Source: Microbacterium sp. SMR1
Lineage (GTDB): Bacteria; Actinomycetota; Actinomycetes; Actinomycetales; Microbacteriaceae
Length of the DNA: 54,230 nucleotides
Assembly (NCBI RefSeq): GCF_003289625.1
Contig: NZ_QMBN01000002.1
Span: forward strand, 1-54,230
Direction: 5' to 3'
Position numbers and translations under genes: made by a program. The notes beneath the pieces are model-generated. The model did no database searches. It was given only the letters and a program-made list of their open reading frames with translations, and had not been told where the DNA came from. Below, in pieces: positions 42,836 to 51,866 of the stretch; the first letter of the stretch is position 1; each line of letters opens with the position of its first letter.

Positions 42836-42899
42836 GTGCCGGGATGCAAGGGATCGTGAACGACACCCCGAGGCGGCGGCATCCGCACCGGGGTGTCGC
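42836..42899 (+). repeat. intergenic hairpin repeat, copy 1
   Basis: Contains GCAAGGGATC and a 10-bp stem CGACACCCCG (42861-42870) / CGGGGTGTCG (42889-42898). It aligns without gaps to copy 2 at 43419-43483; the two copies flank the SRPBCC gene. Probably also acts as a terminator for the PepSY-like gene. Confidence 0.7.
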
Positions 42900-42941
42900 G
42901 CCAGATTCAGAGCATCCGGGCACGGGTGGGAGGATCGGCGG

Positions 42942-43388
42942 ATGACGTCGTCGTTCGAGATCGTGACGCGCGCCGCGGTGCCCGCGGAGGCGCTGTTCGA
43001 CGCATCGCGTGACATCGGGGCCCACGTCGCCTCGATGCGCGGCACCGGCGAGCGCGCGGTCGATGGGGTGACGAGCGGCCTGATCGGCCTGGGCGAGACG
43101 GTGACGTGGCGGGCGTGGCACTTCGGCATCCCGTTCCGGATGACGTCGCGGGTCACCGAGCTCGAACGCCCCCACCGCTTCGTCGACGAGCAGACCACCG
43201 GGCCGTTCCGCCTCTTCCGGCACGAGCACCTCTACGTCGAGCGCGACGGGATGACGGTCATGACCGACCGGGTCACCCTCGCGTCGCCCGTCCTCGGCCG
43301 ACTCGCCGAACGCCTCGTGCTGGTGCCCTATCTGCGCCGGCTCCTCACCCGGCGGGCCGAGCATCTCGCGACGACGCTGTCCGGCTGA
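42942..43388 (+). CDS. SRPBCC superfamily protein
   Basis: 148 residues with the START-like helix-grip pattern: SFEIVTRAAVPAEALFDASR at the start, GLGETVTWRAWHFGIPFRMT, a TELERPHRFVDEQTTGPFRL middle, and a C-terminal helix with RRLLTRRAEHLATTL. The fold binds hydrophobic ligands or modifies polyketides; the actual substrate cannot be read from sequence. It stands alone between two copies of a short intergenic repeat. Confidence 0.8.
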   Translation: MTSSFEIVTRAAVPAEALFDASRDIGAHVASMRGTGERAVDGVTSGLIGLGETVTWRAWHFGIPFRMTSRVTELERPHRFVDEQTTGPFRLFRHEHLYVERDGMTVMTDRVTLASPVLGRLAERLVLVPYLRRLLTRRAEHLATTLSG

Positions 43389-43418
43389 CCCGGGGCTCTG
43401 CGCACCCGCGTCGCGCGC

Positions 43419-43483
43419 GTGCCCCGTTGCAAGGGATCCTGACCGACACCCCGCCGCCACGGCATCCGGATCCGGGTGTCGCC
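43419..43483 (+). repeat. intergenic hairpin repeat, copy 2
   Basis: Same length and same landmarks as copy 1: GTGCC, GCAAGGGATC, CGACACCCCG, CGGCATCCG, GGGTGTCGC. Stem CGACACCC (43444-43451) / GGGTGTCG (43474-43481). CTTGC (43493-43497) after it mirrors the GCAAG at its start, so the unit may extend a little further. Confidence 0.7.
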
Positions 43484-43540
43484 GGCGGGGTCTTGCATCC
43501 GCGCACCGGCGCCGGGGGCGCGGGGTGGGATGCTGGTCGC

Positions 43541-44035
43541 ATGAGCCTGTCGCACCGCGATGAGTGGAACGCCGGCCCGCGAGGCTTCCGTCGATTCGAG
43601 AGAACCGTGCGCGTGGGATCGGGGGATGCCGCGTGGCGGCAGGCCCGGGCCGACCTCCTGGCTTGGCGCGTCAAGACCCGCAGCGGATTCCGGGTGGTGC
43701 CCGACGTTCCTGCCGTGGTCGGCGGGCGGCACTGGCTCGAGGTCGGATACGGGCCTCTCACACTCCGCGAGCCGGTCGAGGTCGTCGCATTCGTCGACGA
43801 GCCGGATCGAGTCGGGTACGTCTACCTCGCGCTGCCCGGCCACCCGCTCGAAGGCGAGGAGACGTTCCTCATCACCCGGCGCGGCGACGAGGTGCTCTTC
43901 ACGCTGCGATCACTCTCGCGGCCGGCGCCGACCTGGTTCTGGCGGCTCGCTTATCCGGCGGTCCGCGTCGTGCAGGTGATTGTGCGAACGCGCTACCTCA
44001 GCGCCTTGAGCCGAGGCGGCCGCACCGGGCGTTAG
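43541..44035 (+). CDS. DUF1990 family protein
   Basis: 164 residues. The layout FRRFERTVRVGSGDAAWRQA, the W-A motif DLLAWRVKTRSGFRV, and the C-terminal YVYLALPGHPLEGEETFLIT fit DUF1990, a family of SRPBCC-like proteins of unknown function. I chose the ATG at 43541. It converges with hisC (24-base gap). Confidence 0.82.
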   Translation: MSLSHRDEWNAGPRGFRRFERTVRVGSGDAAWRQARADLLAWRVKTRSGFRVVPDVPAVVGGRHWLEVGYGPLTLREPVEVVAFVDEPDRVGYVYLALPGHPLEGEETFLITRRGDEVLFTLRSLSRPAPTWFWRLAYPAVRVVQVIVRTRYLSALSRGGRTGR

Positions 44036-44059
44036 CGAGCCGCGGCCGCGCCGCGCCGT

Positions 44060-45124
44060 TCAGCCGACGACGGATGCCGCGGCCGCGACGATCCGCTCGA
44101 TCGACTCCTCCTCGCCGATCGAGATGCGCACTCCGTCGCCGGCGAACGCTCGCACGATCAGTCCGGCCGCATCGAAAGCCTCGGCGATCTCGAGGGCTCG
44201 CTCGCCCGCGGGCAGCCACACGAAGTTGCCCTGCGCGACCGGGATGTCCCACCCCGCCTCGCGCAACCGGTCGGCGAGCGCATCGCGTCGCACGGCGATG
44301 TGGCGCACCCGCTCGAGCAGCTCGTCCTCGGCGTCGAGGCTCGCGAGCGCGGCTTCCTCAGCCTGGGCCGTGACCGAGAGCGGGATGCCGGTGCTGCGCG
44401 CCGCATCGAGGATGCGGTGGTCGCCGATGGCGTACCCGACGCGCAGTCCGGCAAGACCGTATGCCTTCGAGAACGTGCGCAGGACCACCACGTTGGCGTG
44501 GCCCGCGGCGAGCACGGCAGCGCCGGTCACGGCATCCGGATCGGTCACGAACTCGGCGTAGGCCTCGTCGAGGACGATGAGGACGTCGGAGCGGACGCGC
44601 GCCACGAACGCATCGAACGCCGCCTGGCTCACGACGGGACCGGTGGGGTTGTTGGGGCTGCAGACGATGATCATCCGCGTGCGGTCGGTGACGGCATCCG
44701 CCATCGCGTCGAGATCGTGCCCGGCGTCGGCGGTCAGCGGCACCGCGACGGCGGTCGCCCCGGCGACGGCGGCGAGCCCGGGATAGGCCTCGAACGATCG
44801 CCAGGCGAACATGATCTCGTCGCCCGGGCCGCTCGTCGCCGAAGCGAGCTGGTAGAGGATCGACACCGAACCGGCGGCGACGTGCACGCCGTCGGGCGCG
44901 ACCGCGTAGCGATCCGCGAGCCGCGCGCGCAACCGGCCCGCCGAGGCGTCGGGGTAGCGGTTGAAGGTCGTCGCCGCGCGCACGGCCTCGACGACGCCGG
45001 GCAGCGGGTCGAACGGGTTCTCGTTGCTCGACAGCTTGAAGGCGTCGGCGGAGGCCTGACGGCCCTGGCGGTATGCGGGCAGCGCCGCGATCTCGGGTCG
45101 GATGCGCACGGGCAGGTCGGTCAC
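44060..45124 (-). CDS. histidinol-phosphate aminotransferase-type enzyme
   Basis: 354 residues. Class I/II PLP aminotransferase of the HisC group: [20 protein letters not shown], the substrate-loop [17 protein letters not shown] and the PLP-lysine block [18 protein letters not shown]. Stands alone, not in a his operon, so a second-copy or aromatic-amino-acid aminotransferase role (HisC-like / Pat) is possible. GTG start at 45124. Confidence 0.85.
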   Translation of the reverse strand: MTDLPVRIRPEIAALPAYRQGRQASADAFKLSSNENPFDPLPGVVEAVRAATTFNRYPDASAGRLRARLADRYAVAPDGVHVAAGSVSILYQLASATSGPGDEIMFAWRSFEAYPGLAAVAGATAVAVPLTADAGHDLDAMADAVTDRTRMIIVCSPNNPTGPVVSQAAFDAFVARVRSDVLIVLDEAYAEFVTDPDAVTGAAVLAAGHANVVVLRTFSKAYGLAGLRVGYAIGDHRILDAARSTGIPLSVTAQAEEAALASLDAEDELLERVRHIAVRRDALADRLREAGWDIPVAQGNFVWLPAGERALEIAEAFDAAGLIVRAFAGDGVRISIGEEESIERIVAAAASVVG

Positions 45125-45196
45125 GATGCGAGTCTACGGATGCCGCCACCTCCGCCGGATGACGGATCGGAGGCCCCGTGGGAGACTGTCGGCACT

Positions 45197-45598
45197 ATGA
45201 GCCTCATCATCCGACTGATCGTCAACGCCTTCGCGGTCTGGATCGTGACGCTGATCCCGGCGCTGGAGGTGTCGGTCGTGGCGTTCCCGCCGGGCGGCGA
45301 CCTGCAGCTCGTCCTCACGCTGCTGCTGATCGCGCTCATCTTCGGACTCGTCAACGCGATCGTCGGCACCGTGTTGAAGGTGCTGGCGTTCCCGCTGTAC
45401 ATCCTCACCCTCGGGTTGATCTCGTTCGTCATCAACGGCTTCCTGCTGTGGCTCACCGGCTGGGTCACCTCGGGCTGGGACTGGGGCCTGCGCATCGGCG
45501 GCTTCTGGCTCGCGGTGCTCGCGGCCATCGTCATCGCGCTGATCAACTGGGTCGCCGGCATCCTGTTCCGTCCTCGTCGCGACCGCGACCGCCGCTGA
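45197..45598 (+). CDS. small membrane protein, PF04020 (phage-holin-4-2) family
   Basis: 133 residues, four membrane helices, with the family pattern GLVNAIVGTVLKVLAFPLYI and LTLGLISFVINGFLLWLTGW. Despite the family name this is an ordinary chromosomal membrane protein; no phage genes lie nearby. Function unknown. Divergent from hisC. Confidence 0.85.
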   Translation: MSLIIRLIVNAFAVWIVTLIPALEVSVVAFPPGGDLQLVLTLLLIALIFGLVNAIVGTVLKVLAFPLYILTLGLISFVINGFLLWLTGWVTSGWDWGLRIGGFWLAVLAAIVIALINWVAGILFRPRRDRDRR

Positions 45599-45625
45599 CG
45601 CCCGCACGAGCACACGCACGCACCA

Positions 45626-46930
45626 TCAGTCGGGCCTCCGCACGCGGTAGGTCGTGACCTCGCCGGGCTCGTCGCCCCCGAAGGCCGCGATGCGCTCCTG
45701 GACGTCATCGACGCGGGGATCGCCCGAGGCGTCGGCGAGGGCGGCGGTGTCGCCGTAGGCGTCGATCGAGTGAGCGCCGAGCGCGACGTCCGCCATGCCG
45801 GGCGGCGGATCGGCGACCCGTTCGACGACGATGCTGCCCGCCGCGCCGGCGCGATCGGGGTGGCCGCCCGACTGCAGGGCCGGGACGAGATCGTCGGTGT
45901 GCTGCACCGTGACCTGGAGCGTGGCGTCGCCGGGATCCGCCTGCACGGGAGAGCCGAAGGTCACGTTGCCGACGACGCGGAAAGGCCCGTCGACGGTGAG
46001 CCGTGACGTGATCGCGCCGCCCTGCGAGTACCCGACGGCGAGCACGGCGTCTCCCGGCCGTGCGCCGGCTGCGCGGAGGGCGCTGACCACCGATTCATAC
46101 GACGCCGAGCTGCGGCCCGCGTAGAGCTGCACGTTCGATGACATGTCGAAGGGCTCGCGGCCGCCGAACCCGAGCGGCGATCGGGTCCCCGCGACGTAGA
46201 CGGCGAAGCGGCGCTCACTTCCGTCACCTCCGTAGCGCTCGACACGGATCTGGTCGCCTTCTCGGGGGATGCGAGCAGCGAGAGCAGCGAGCGTGGTCGG
46301 AGCCGCCTCCGCCACGGGCGCCGCTGATCGCGGCACCTCGACGGCCGGCGGCGACGCGTTCCCGCCCCGGTCGGGCGTCGCACGCCCCAGGCCCAGGGCG
46401 CCGAGCGCCGTCAACGCGAGGCCGCTGCCCGCGACGGCGGCCCCGCCCAGCAGCCCGAGCGGCACGACAGCGCCGCCGATCTGACGCTGGAGCTCACCGT
46501 GCCGCAGCAGCGGCCACGTCGTCAGCAGCAGGTCGGCGCGTGCGGCCGCCTCGGACGAACGCTCGCGCGCCTCGTCGATGCGCCGGTCGAGCGAATCCGT
46601 CACGCGGCGGTCACCGCCGGCAGCGGCCCGACGCGCCGCCTCGAGCTCGACGATGTCGTAGACGTCTGCGGCATCCCGCAGTTTTCCGGCGAGGGCGGAT
46701 GCCTCGGCCGAGAGCTCGTCGAGGAGTCGTGCGAGGTCGGCGCCGAGCGCCGCCGCCGGCCACGCGGTCGCCTCGTGCGCGGCGAGCTCGCGCGTCGTGG
46801 TCCCGAAGGCGCGGCCCAGTCCACCGCAGCCCGTCGACAGGCTCACGAGCACGGCGGCCGCCATCCGGAGCCGCTCCGTGTCGACCGCGATGACCCCGCC
46901 ATCGCGGATGTCGAGGGAGTCATCGCTCAC
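45626..46930 (-). CDS. WXG-like helical domain fused to alpha/beta hydrolase
   Basis: 434 residues. Residues ~1-150 are helical, like type VII secretion (ESX/LXG-like) N-terminal domains. A hydrophobic segment (about 150-180) precedes a hydrolase-type domain (about 220-420) with the nucleophile elbow GYSQGG, the acid region LQVTVQHTDDLVPALQ and a late His (ALGAHSIDAYGD). It could be a lipase/esterase or a secreted effector. The start overlaps the small upstream gene by 4 bases, so the two are co-translated. Function is inferred from fold only. Confidence 0.75.
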   Translation of the reverse strand: MSDDSLDIRDGGVIAVDTERLRMAAAVLVSLSTGCGGLGRAFGTTTRELAAHEATAWPAAALGADLARLLDELSAEASALAGKLRDAADVYDIVELEAARRAAAGGDRRVTDSLDRRIDEARERSSEAAARADLLLTTWPLLRHGELQRQIGGAVVPLGLLGGAAVAGSGLALTALGALGLGRATPDRGGNASPPAVEVPRSAAPVAEAAPTTLAALAARIPREGDQIRVERYGGDGSERRFAVYVAGTRSPLGFGGREPFDMSSNVQLYAGRSSASYESVVSALRAAGARPGDAVLAVGYSQGGAITSRLTVDGPFRVVGNVTFGSPVQADPGDATLQVTVQHTDDLVPALQSGGHPDRAGAAGSIVVERVADPPPGMADVALGAHSIDAYGDTAALADASGDPRVDDVQERIAAFGGDEPGEVTTYRVRRPD

Positions 46931-47241
46931 GGGCCACCCATCACGAGGCGAGCCTGCACGTGGCGCAGTTCGTCGTCGAGGCGTTCGATTCGAGCGGAGG
47001 CGTCATCCGTTCGCGCGCGCCAGTCGGCGAGGCGGTCACGGTAGCCGCGGGCCGCGCGGGCGCGCCAGGCGGTGTCGTGGTCGAGATCCGCCGCGCCGCG
47101 ACGGATCACGTCGAGCTCGTCGCGCAGAGCGGGAAGCCGTGCCCGCAACGACGCGATCATCTCGAGGGTCCGCGCTGCGGCGGACTCGCGTCCGAGACCG
47201 GAGAAGAGGGGACCGGAGGAGAAGACGAGAGGCGAGGTCAT
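46927..47241 (-). CDS. WXG100-like small protein
   Basis: 104 residues, helical, with the Trp-containing turn DHDTAWRARAARGYRDRLADW between two long helices, the WXG100-type hairpin layout (the strict WXG is not present). It lies directly upstream of, and overlaps, the WXG-like hydrolase gene. Such pairs often act as a chaperone with a secreted partner. No type VII secretion machinery genes are in the window. Confidence 0.7.
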   Translation of the reverse strand: MTSPLVFSSGPLFSGLGRESAAARTLEMIASLRARLPALRDELDVIRRGAADLDHDTAWRARAARGYRDRLADWRARTDDASARIERLDDELRHVQARLVMGGP

Positions 47242-47354
47242 CCCGCCACGATGCCCGCCCGCGCGGACGCGGCATCCTCATTCGACGCCACCGGGGACGA
47301 GCGCGTGCGCCGATACGTCTGTGCAGGAAAGGCTCCATCCTCCAGAATGGGACG

Positions 47355-47861
47355 GTGACCCGACGCGCCGAGCCCTTCCGCGTCATGTTCGTCTGCACGG
47401 GGAACATCTGCCGCTCCCCCATGGCCGACGTGGTCTTCCGCTGGTTCATCGACCAGTCCGGGCTCGGCGACCGCGTCGTGTCGGCGAGCTCGGGAACGGG
47501 CGACTGGCACGTCGGCGAGCCCGCCGACGGACGCACGCTCGAGGCGCTCGAACGCCGCGGCTACGACGGCCGGGGGCACCGGGCCCGTCGCTTCACGCTG
47601 ACGGATTTCGATCGCTCCGACCTGATCGTCGCGCTCGACCGGTCGCACGAGCGCGTGCTGTCGAACTGGGCGCGCACGACGGCCGACACCGACAAGCTCG
47701 GGTTGCTGATGTCGTTCGACGCGCAAGCGGGAGGCGATCTGGACGTCCCCGACCCCTACTACGGCGACGCCGGAATGTTCGACGAGGTGCTCGCTATGAT
47801 CGAGAGCGCGAGCCGGGCGCTCTTCCGGCAGCTCGAACCCGCGATCCGCACCACGTCCTGA
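47355..47861 (+). CDS. low-molecular-weight protein-tyrosine phosphatase
   Basis: 168 residues. The P-loop C14-TGNICR-SP (VMFVCTGNICRSPMADVVFR) and the catalytic acid DVPDPYYGD near the C-terminus are intact. Dephosphorylates protein tyrosines. The GTG at 47355 was chosen as the most upstream reasonable start; a start at the internal Met before FVCTGN would still keep the active site. 27 bases before purB. Confidence 0.9.
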   Translation: MTRRAEPFRVMFVCTGNICRSPMADVVFRWFIDQSGLGDRVVSASSGTGDWHVGEPADGRTLEALERRGYDGRGHRARRFTLTDFDRSDLIVALDRSHERVLSNWARTTADTDKLGLLMSFDAQAGGDLDVPDPYYGDAGMFDEVLAMIESASRALFRQLEPAIRTTS

Positions 47862-47888
47862 GCGCCCGTTCACACTGAATGGAGCCTC

Positions 47889-49271
47889 GTGACCTCTCTG
47901 CCCCCGCAGCCCCTGAGCCCGCTCGACGGCCGGTATGCCGCCGCCGTCGGATCCCTCGCCGACTACCTCTCGGAAGCCGGTCTCAACCGCGCCCGCGTCG
48001 AGGTGGAGGTCGAGTGGATCATCGCCCTCACCGACCGGAGCCTGTTCGGCAGCTCACCGCTCTCTGATGAGCAGAAAACCCAGCTCCGTGGGCTCTACCG
48101 CGACTTCGGTCAGGCCGAGATCGACTGGCTCGCCGCGAAGGAAGCCGTCACTCGCCATGACGTGAAGGCCGTCGAGTACCTCGTCCGCGACCGGCTGTCG
48201 GCCCTCGGCCTCGACGCGATCGCCGAGCTGACGCACTTCGCGTGCACGAGCGAGGACATCAACTCGGCCTCCTACGCCCTCACCGTCAAGCGCGCCGTCG
48301 AGAACGTCTGGCTGCCGAAGCTGCATGCCGTCATCGACGCACTGGGCGACCTCGCCCGCGAGCACCGCGACGCCCCGATGCTCTCGCGTACGCACGGCCA
48401 GCCCGCGACGCCCTCGACGATGGGCAAGGAGATCGCCGTGTTCGCGTGGCGCCTCGCCCGCGTCGCGAAGCAGATCGAGGGCGGCGAGTACCTCGCGAAG
48501 TTCTCGGGCGCGACCGGCACCTGGTCCGCGCACCTCGCGGCCGAGCCCGACGTCGACTGGCCCGAGCTCTCGCGCTCGTTCATCGAGGGCCTGGGCATCG
48601 ACTTCAACGTCCTGACCACCCAGATCGAGTCGCACGACTGGCAGGTCGAGCTCTACGACCGGGTGCGGCACGCCGGCGGCATCTTGCACAACCTCGCCAC
48701 GGACGTCTGGACCTACATCTCGCTCGGCTTCTTCGCGCAGATCCCCGTCGCCGGCGCGACCGGATCGTCGACGATGCCGCACAAGATCAACCCCATCCGG
48801 TTCGAGAACGCCGAGGCGAACCTCGAGATCTCCGGCGGTCTGTTCTCGACGCTCGCGCAGACGCTCGTCACGAGCCGGATGCAGCGCGACCTGACCGACT
48901 CGACGACGCAGCGCAACATCGGCGTCGCCTTCGGCCACTCGCTGCTCGCCCTCGACAACCTGCAGCGCGGGCTCACCGAGATCTCGCTGTCGCGCGACGT
49001 GCTGCTCGCCGATCTCGACGCCAACTGGGAGGTGCTGGCCGAGGCGATCCAGACCGTCGTCCGCGCCGAGATCGCCGCCGGTCGTTCGCGGATCACCGAC
49101 CCGTACGCGCTCCTCAAGGACCTGACCCGCGGTCGCCGCGTCGGCGGACCGGAGCTCGCCGAGTTCGTGCGCGGCCTCGACATCGGCGATGCCGCCAAGG
49201 AGCGCCTGCTCGCCCTGACCCCCGCCGGCTACGCCGGCCTCGCCGACGACCTGGTCTCACGCCTCGGTTGA
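47889..49271 (+). CDS. purB: adenylosuccinate lyase
   Basis: 460 residues, normal length. Purine synthesis, two steps (SAICAR and adenylosuccinate cleavage). The superfamily signature GATGSSTMPHKINPIRFENA is intact, as are TSEDINSASYAL and LSRTHGQPATPSTMGKEIAV. GGAG five bases before the GTG. Followed by a strong terminator. Confidence 0.96.
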   Translation: MTSLPPQPLSPLDGRYAAAVGSLADYLSEAGLNRARVEVEVEWIIALTDRSLFGSSPLSDEQKTQLRGLYRDFGQAEIDWLAAKEAVTRHDVKAVEYLVRDRLSALGLDAIAELTHFACTSEDINSASYALTVKRAVENVWLPKLHAVIDALGDLAREHRDAPMLSRTHGQPATPSTMGKEIAVFAWRLARVAKQIEGGEYLAKFSGATGTWSAHLAAEPDVDWPELSRSFIEGLGIDFNVLTTQIESHDWQVELYDRVRHAGGILHNLATDVWTYISLGFFAQIPVAGATGSSTMPHKINPIRFENAEANLEISGGLFSTLAQTLVTSRMQRDLTDSTTQRNIGVAFGHSLLALDNLQRGLTEISLSRDVLLADLDANWEVLAEAIQTVVRAEIAAGRSRITDPYALLKDLTRGRRVGGPELAEFVRGLDIGDAAKERLLALTPAGYAGLADDLVSRLG

Positions 49272-49275
49272 CGCC

Positions 49276-49322
49276 GAAAACGCACCGCCCCGCCGAGAAC
49301 GCTCGGGGGGCGGTGCGTTTTC
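49276..49322. terminator. bidirectional terminator after purB
   Basis: GAAAACGCACCGCCCC (49276-49291) pairs with GGGGCGGTGCGTTTTC (49307-49322), a 16-bp stem with A- and T-runs at the ends, so it works for purB and for the convergent minus-strand membrane genes. Confidence 0.92.
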
Positions 49323-49351
49323 GTGTGAACGGTACGCGCTCGGCGGCTGAA

Positions 49352-49681
49352 TCAGCGCCGGGGCGACGAGCCGGACGCCGAGTCGTCGGGGGTCTCCGAC
49401 TCGTCGGGGTACAGCACGGGGCGGTCGACGCGCTTGCTCACCTGAGCAGGATCGACGGCGAGCATCAGCAGCGCGATGATCACGAGCGTTGCGATGAAGG
49501 CGATCCCCGCCACGATCAGGGCGACGACCACGGCACGCTCGACCGACTCGCGCGGGAGCGCCTGGAACGCGCCCATCGACACGAGGGTGATGACACCCGA
49601 GAAGATCGCCGCGACGAACGCGAGGCCCAGCAGCTGGACCGGACGCATGATCTCGCGGCGGGTGGGGTGTTCGCCGCTCAC
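49352..49681 (-). CDS. small two-helix membrane protein
   Basis: 109 residues: two membrane helices (about 18-40 and 55-77, VVVALIVAGIAFIATLVIIA) and an acidic, Ser-rich tail. I chose the GTG at 49681, which overlaps the upstream stop by 4 bases. Unknown function; likely works with the upstream membrane protein. Confidence 0.72.
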   Translation of the reverse strand: MSGEHPTRREIMRPVQLLGLAFVAAIFSGVITLVSMGAFQALPRESVERAVVVALIVAGIAFIATLVIIALLMLAVDPAQVSKRVDRPVLYPDESETPDDSASGSSPRR

Positions 49682-50328
49682 GATGCGACCTCCGGATCGG
49701 ACGAGGGGGATGACGGGACGGATGCCGCGGGCGCGAGCTCCTCGCGCCGCGGCGAGAAGCCGGCGATTCCGAGGAAGACCGCCACGACCGCGGCGTAGCC
49801 GCCGAACAGCCCGACGCCGATGGTGATGCCGGTGAGCGTGAAGGCGCCGGCCTCCTCGATGACGTAATCGAGGCGGTAGGCCGGGTTGACCAGCAGCAGG
49901 CCGACCACCAGCAGGAGGGTGATCGCACCGATGAGCACCTCGTCGCGCGCGGCCGGAGCTCCTGAGCGGCGACCGCGGATGCCGCCGATCAGCTCTATGG
50001 CCCCCGTGATCGCGGCCCACGAGATGACGATGACGAAGAAGCCGGTCGTCGTCCGCAACGGCGGGATGCCGGCGAGGATCGCGGCGACGAGGGTGACCGC
50101 CCCGAGGGCGATCGGCAGCGCACGGCGGCCCGCGTGGCGCGTCAGCCACGCTCCGACGAAGAAGACGATCGCCGTCGCGGTGGCGAACCCGCCGAACACC
50201 GACATGCCCACGGCGGCGGAGTGATCGGGCGAGAACGTGATCATGACGGCGGCGACGGCCGCGAAAAGGGCGCGCGCGAGCTGGACATGCCGCACCTCGA
50301 AGGTGCGGGCGGCGGATGCTGCAGACAC
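49678..50328 (-). CDS. multi-pass membrane protein, HdeD/DUF308-like
   Basis: 216 residues, about six membrane helices in the paired pattern of HdeD/DUF308 proteins (SVFGGFATATAIVFFVGAWL, VIVISWAAITGAIELIGGIR, VLIGAITLLLVVGLLLVNPA). Function unclear; some relatives give acid resistance. GTG start; a possible -10 TAGAAT lies on the minus strand at 50370-50365. Confidence 0.75.
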   Translation of the reverse strand: MSAASAARTFEVRHVQLARALFAAVAAVMITFSPDHSAAVGMSVFGGFATATAIVFFVGAWLTRHAGRRALPIALGAVTLVAAILAGIPPLRTTTGFFVIVISWAAITGAIELIGGIRGRRSGAPAARDEVLIGAITLLLVVGLLLVNPAYRLDYVIEEAGAFTLTGITIGVGLFGGYAAVVAVFLGIAGFSPRREELAPAASVPSSPSSDPEVAS

Positions 50329-50447
50329 GGCGGACTCTCGCGTTTCAGAACGGGATGCCCCCGATTCTACGCGTCCGCCCCGAGAGAGCGCCCGTCAGCG
50401 GCATCCCGTCGGGAATCCTGCCGGCCGCCCCGGCGTTTGTCCTGCGC

Positions 50448-51371
50448 ATGAAGGCACTGACGTACAACGAGTTCGGCGGCAACGACCGCTTCGAGATCAC
50501 CGAGCGGGAGATGCCCCACATCGGACCCGACACCCTCGTGGTGCGCGTGGTGGCCGCGGGCCTGAACCCCGTCGACTACAAGGTGCGTGAGGGTTACCTC
50601 CAGGGCCTGCTCGACGTTCAGCTGCCGGCGGTGCCGGGCTGGGATGTCGCGGGCGTCGTGGAGAAGGTGGGACTGGACACTCCCGAGTTCCAGGTCGGCG
50701 ACCCGGTGCTGGCCTACGCGCGCGCCGATGTCGTGAGCGGCGGATCGGTCGCCGAATACATGGCTGTTCCCGTGCGCACCGCCACGCGCAAGCCGGAGGG
50801 TCTCGAGTTCACCGCGGCCGCCGCGATCCCCCTCACCGGCCTGACCGCGCTGCAGGCGATCGAGCGGTCGGCCGTCGGCGAGGGGTCGACCGTGCTCATC
50901 CACGGCGCGGCCGGCGGCGTGGGCTCGTTCGGCGTGCAGCTCGCGCGCCTGCGCGGCGCGCGCGTGATCGGCACCGCGTCGGAGCGCAACCACGACTACC
51001 TCCGCGAGCTCGGCGCCGAGCCCGTGGTCTACGGCGACGGCCTCGCCGACCGGGTGCGCGAGATCGCTCCCGAGGGCGTCGACGTCGTGCTCGATTTCGC
51101 CGGCGGAAGCTCGCTCGACTCCACGAACGACCTGCTGCGCGAGGGCGGCGTCGTCACCTCGATCGCCGACCCGCGCGCGGCATCCGAGTTCGGCGGCAAC
51201 TACATCTGGGTGCGCCCGGATGCCTCCCAGCTCGCCGAGCTCGCGCGTCTTGCGGCCGACGGCTCGCTGCGGGTCGAGGTCGCCGAGACCTTCCCGCTCG
51301 ACGACGCCGCTGCGGCCTATGCCCGTCTGGAAGAGGGGCATACCCGCGGCAAGATCGTCGTCACGGTCTGA
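50448..51371 (+). CDS. NADP-dependent quinone-oxidoreductase-type MDR enzyme
   Basis: 307 residues. Zinc-free medium-chain reductase: GroES-like N-domain (GLNPVDYKVREG, PAVPGWDVAGVVEKV) and Rossmann domain with VLIHGAAGGVGSFGVQLARL, ending LEEGHTRGKIVVTV. No zinc-ligand Cys cluster, so it belongs to the quinone-oxidoreductase branch; the substrate is unknown. The ATG at 50448 fits the family start MKALTYNEFGG. Confidence 0.9.
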   Translation: MKALTYNEFGGNDRFEITEREMPHIGPDTLVVRVVAAGLNPVDYKVREGYLQGLLDVQLPAVPGWDVAGVVEKVGLDTPEFQVGDPVLAYARADVVSGGSVAEYMAVPVRTATRKPEGLEFTAAAAIPLTGLTALQAIERSAVGEGSTVLIHGAAGGVGSFGVQLARLRGARVIGTASERNHDYLRELGAEPVVYGDGLADRVREIAPEGVDVVLDFAGGSSLDSTNDLLREGGVVTSIADPRAASEFGGNYIWVRPDASQLAELARLAADGSLRVEVAETFPLDDAAAAYARLEEGHTRGKIVVTV

Positions 51372-51376
51372 CGGGC

Positions 51377-51859
51377 GTGGATGTCGGAGGCGGGCGCGAT
51401 CCTGAAGACGTGCCCGCCTCCTCGATATCCGAGATGCCGTTCCCGTGCCGCGTCTGCGGCGGGCGCGTGGGCGAGGTCAGCACCGCGACGGAGCACTGGA
51501 TCTGCGGGCGCTGCGGGTGGCGACTCGGCGACGCTGTCGACGCCGACCTCCCGCGCCCCGTCGTCGGCGTCGTCTACTACCTGCGATTCGGCGCCCGCGT
51601 GAAGATCGGTACGAGCGAGCGGCCACGGCAGCGGCTCGCCGCCATCCGGCATGACGAGCTCCTCGCATTCGAGCGCGGAGGGCGGTCGCTCGAGCAGCAG
51701 CGGCACCGCGAGTTCGCCACACTGCGCGAGGGCGGCGAGTGGTTCACCCTCGTGAGCCCGCTGACCGAGCACGTCGAAACGCTGCGGGCAGCGGCATCCG
51801 ACCCGTGGCTGGCCTACGACCGCTGGCTCGGCGACGCCTACCGCCGGGCGTCGTCGTGA
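51377..51859 (+). CDS. zinc-ribbon plus GIY-YIG-type (T5orf172/MUG113) protein
   Basis: 160 residues. N-terminal zinc ribbon (CRVCGG ... CGRCGW, residues ~24-48), then a GIY-YIG-like domain: VVYYLRFGARVKIGTSERPR (the YxxxF/VKIGTS core), the Arg RQRLAA and the Glu region EQQRHREFATLREGGEWFTL. Nuclease activity is inferred. It follows the oxidoreductase gene by 5 bases, so the two are probably co-transcribed. An ATG at 51434 would cut off most of the lead but keep the ribbon. Confidence 0.8.
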   Translation: MDVGGGRDPEDVPASSISEMPFPCRVCGGRVGEVSTATEHWICGRCGWRLGDAVDADLPRPVVGVVYYLRFGARVKIGTSERPRQRLAAIRHDELLAFERGGRSLEQQRHREFATLREGGEWFTLVSPLTEHVETLRAAASDPWLAYDRWLGDAYRRASS

Positions 51860-51866
51860 CGCCGCG

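Noticed and set aside
45197..45598. Prophage signal from the phage-holin family name
   Set aside because: PF04020 proteins are common chromosomal membrane proteins; no lysin, capsid, portal or integrase is nearby.
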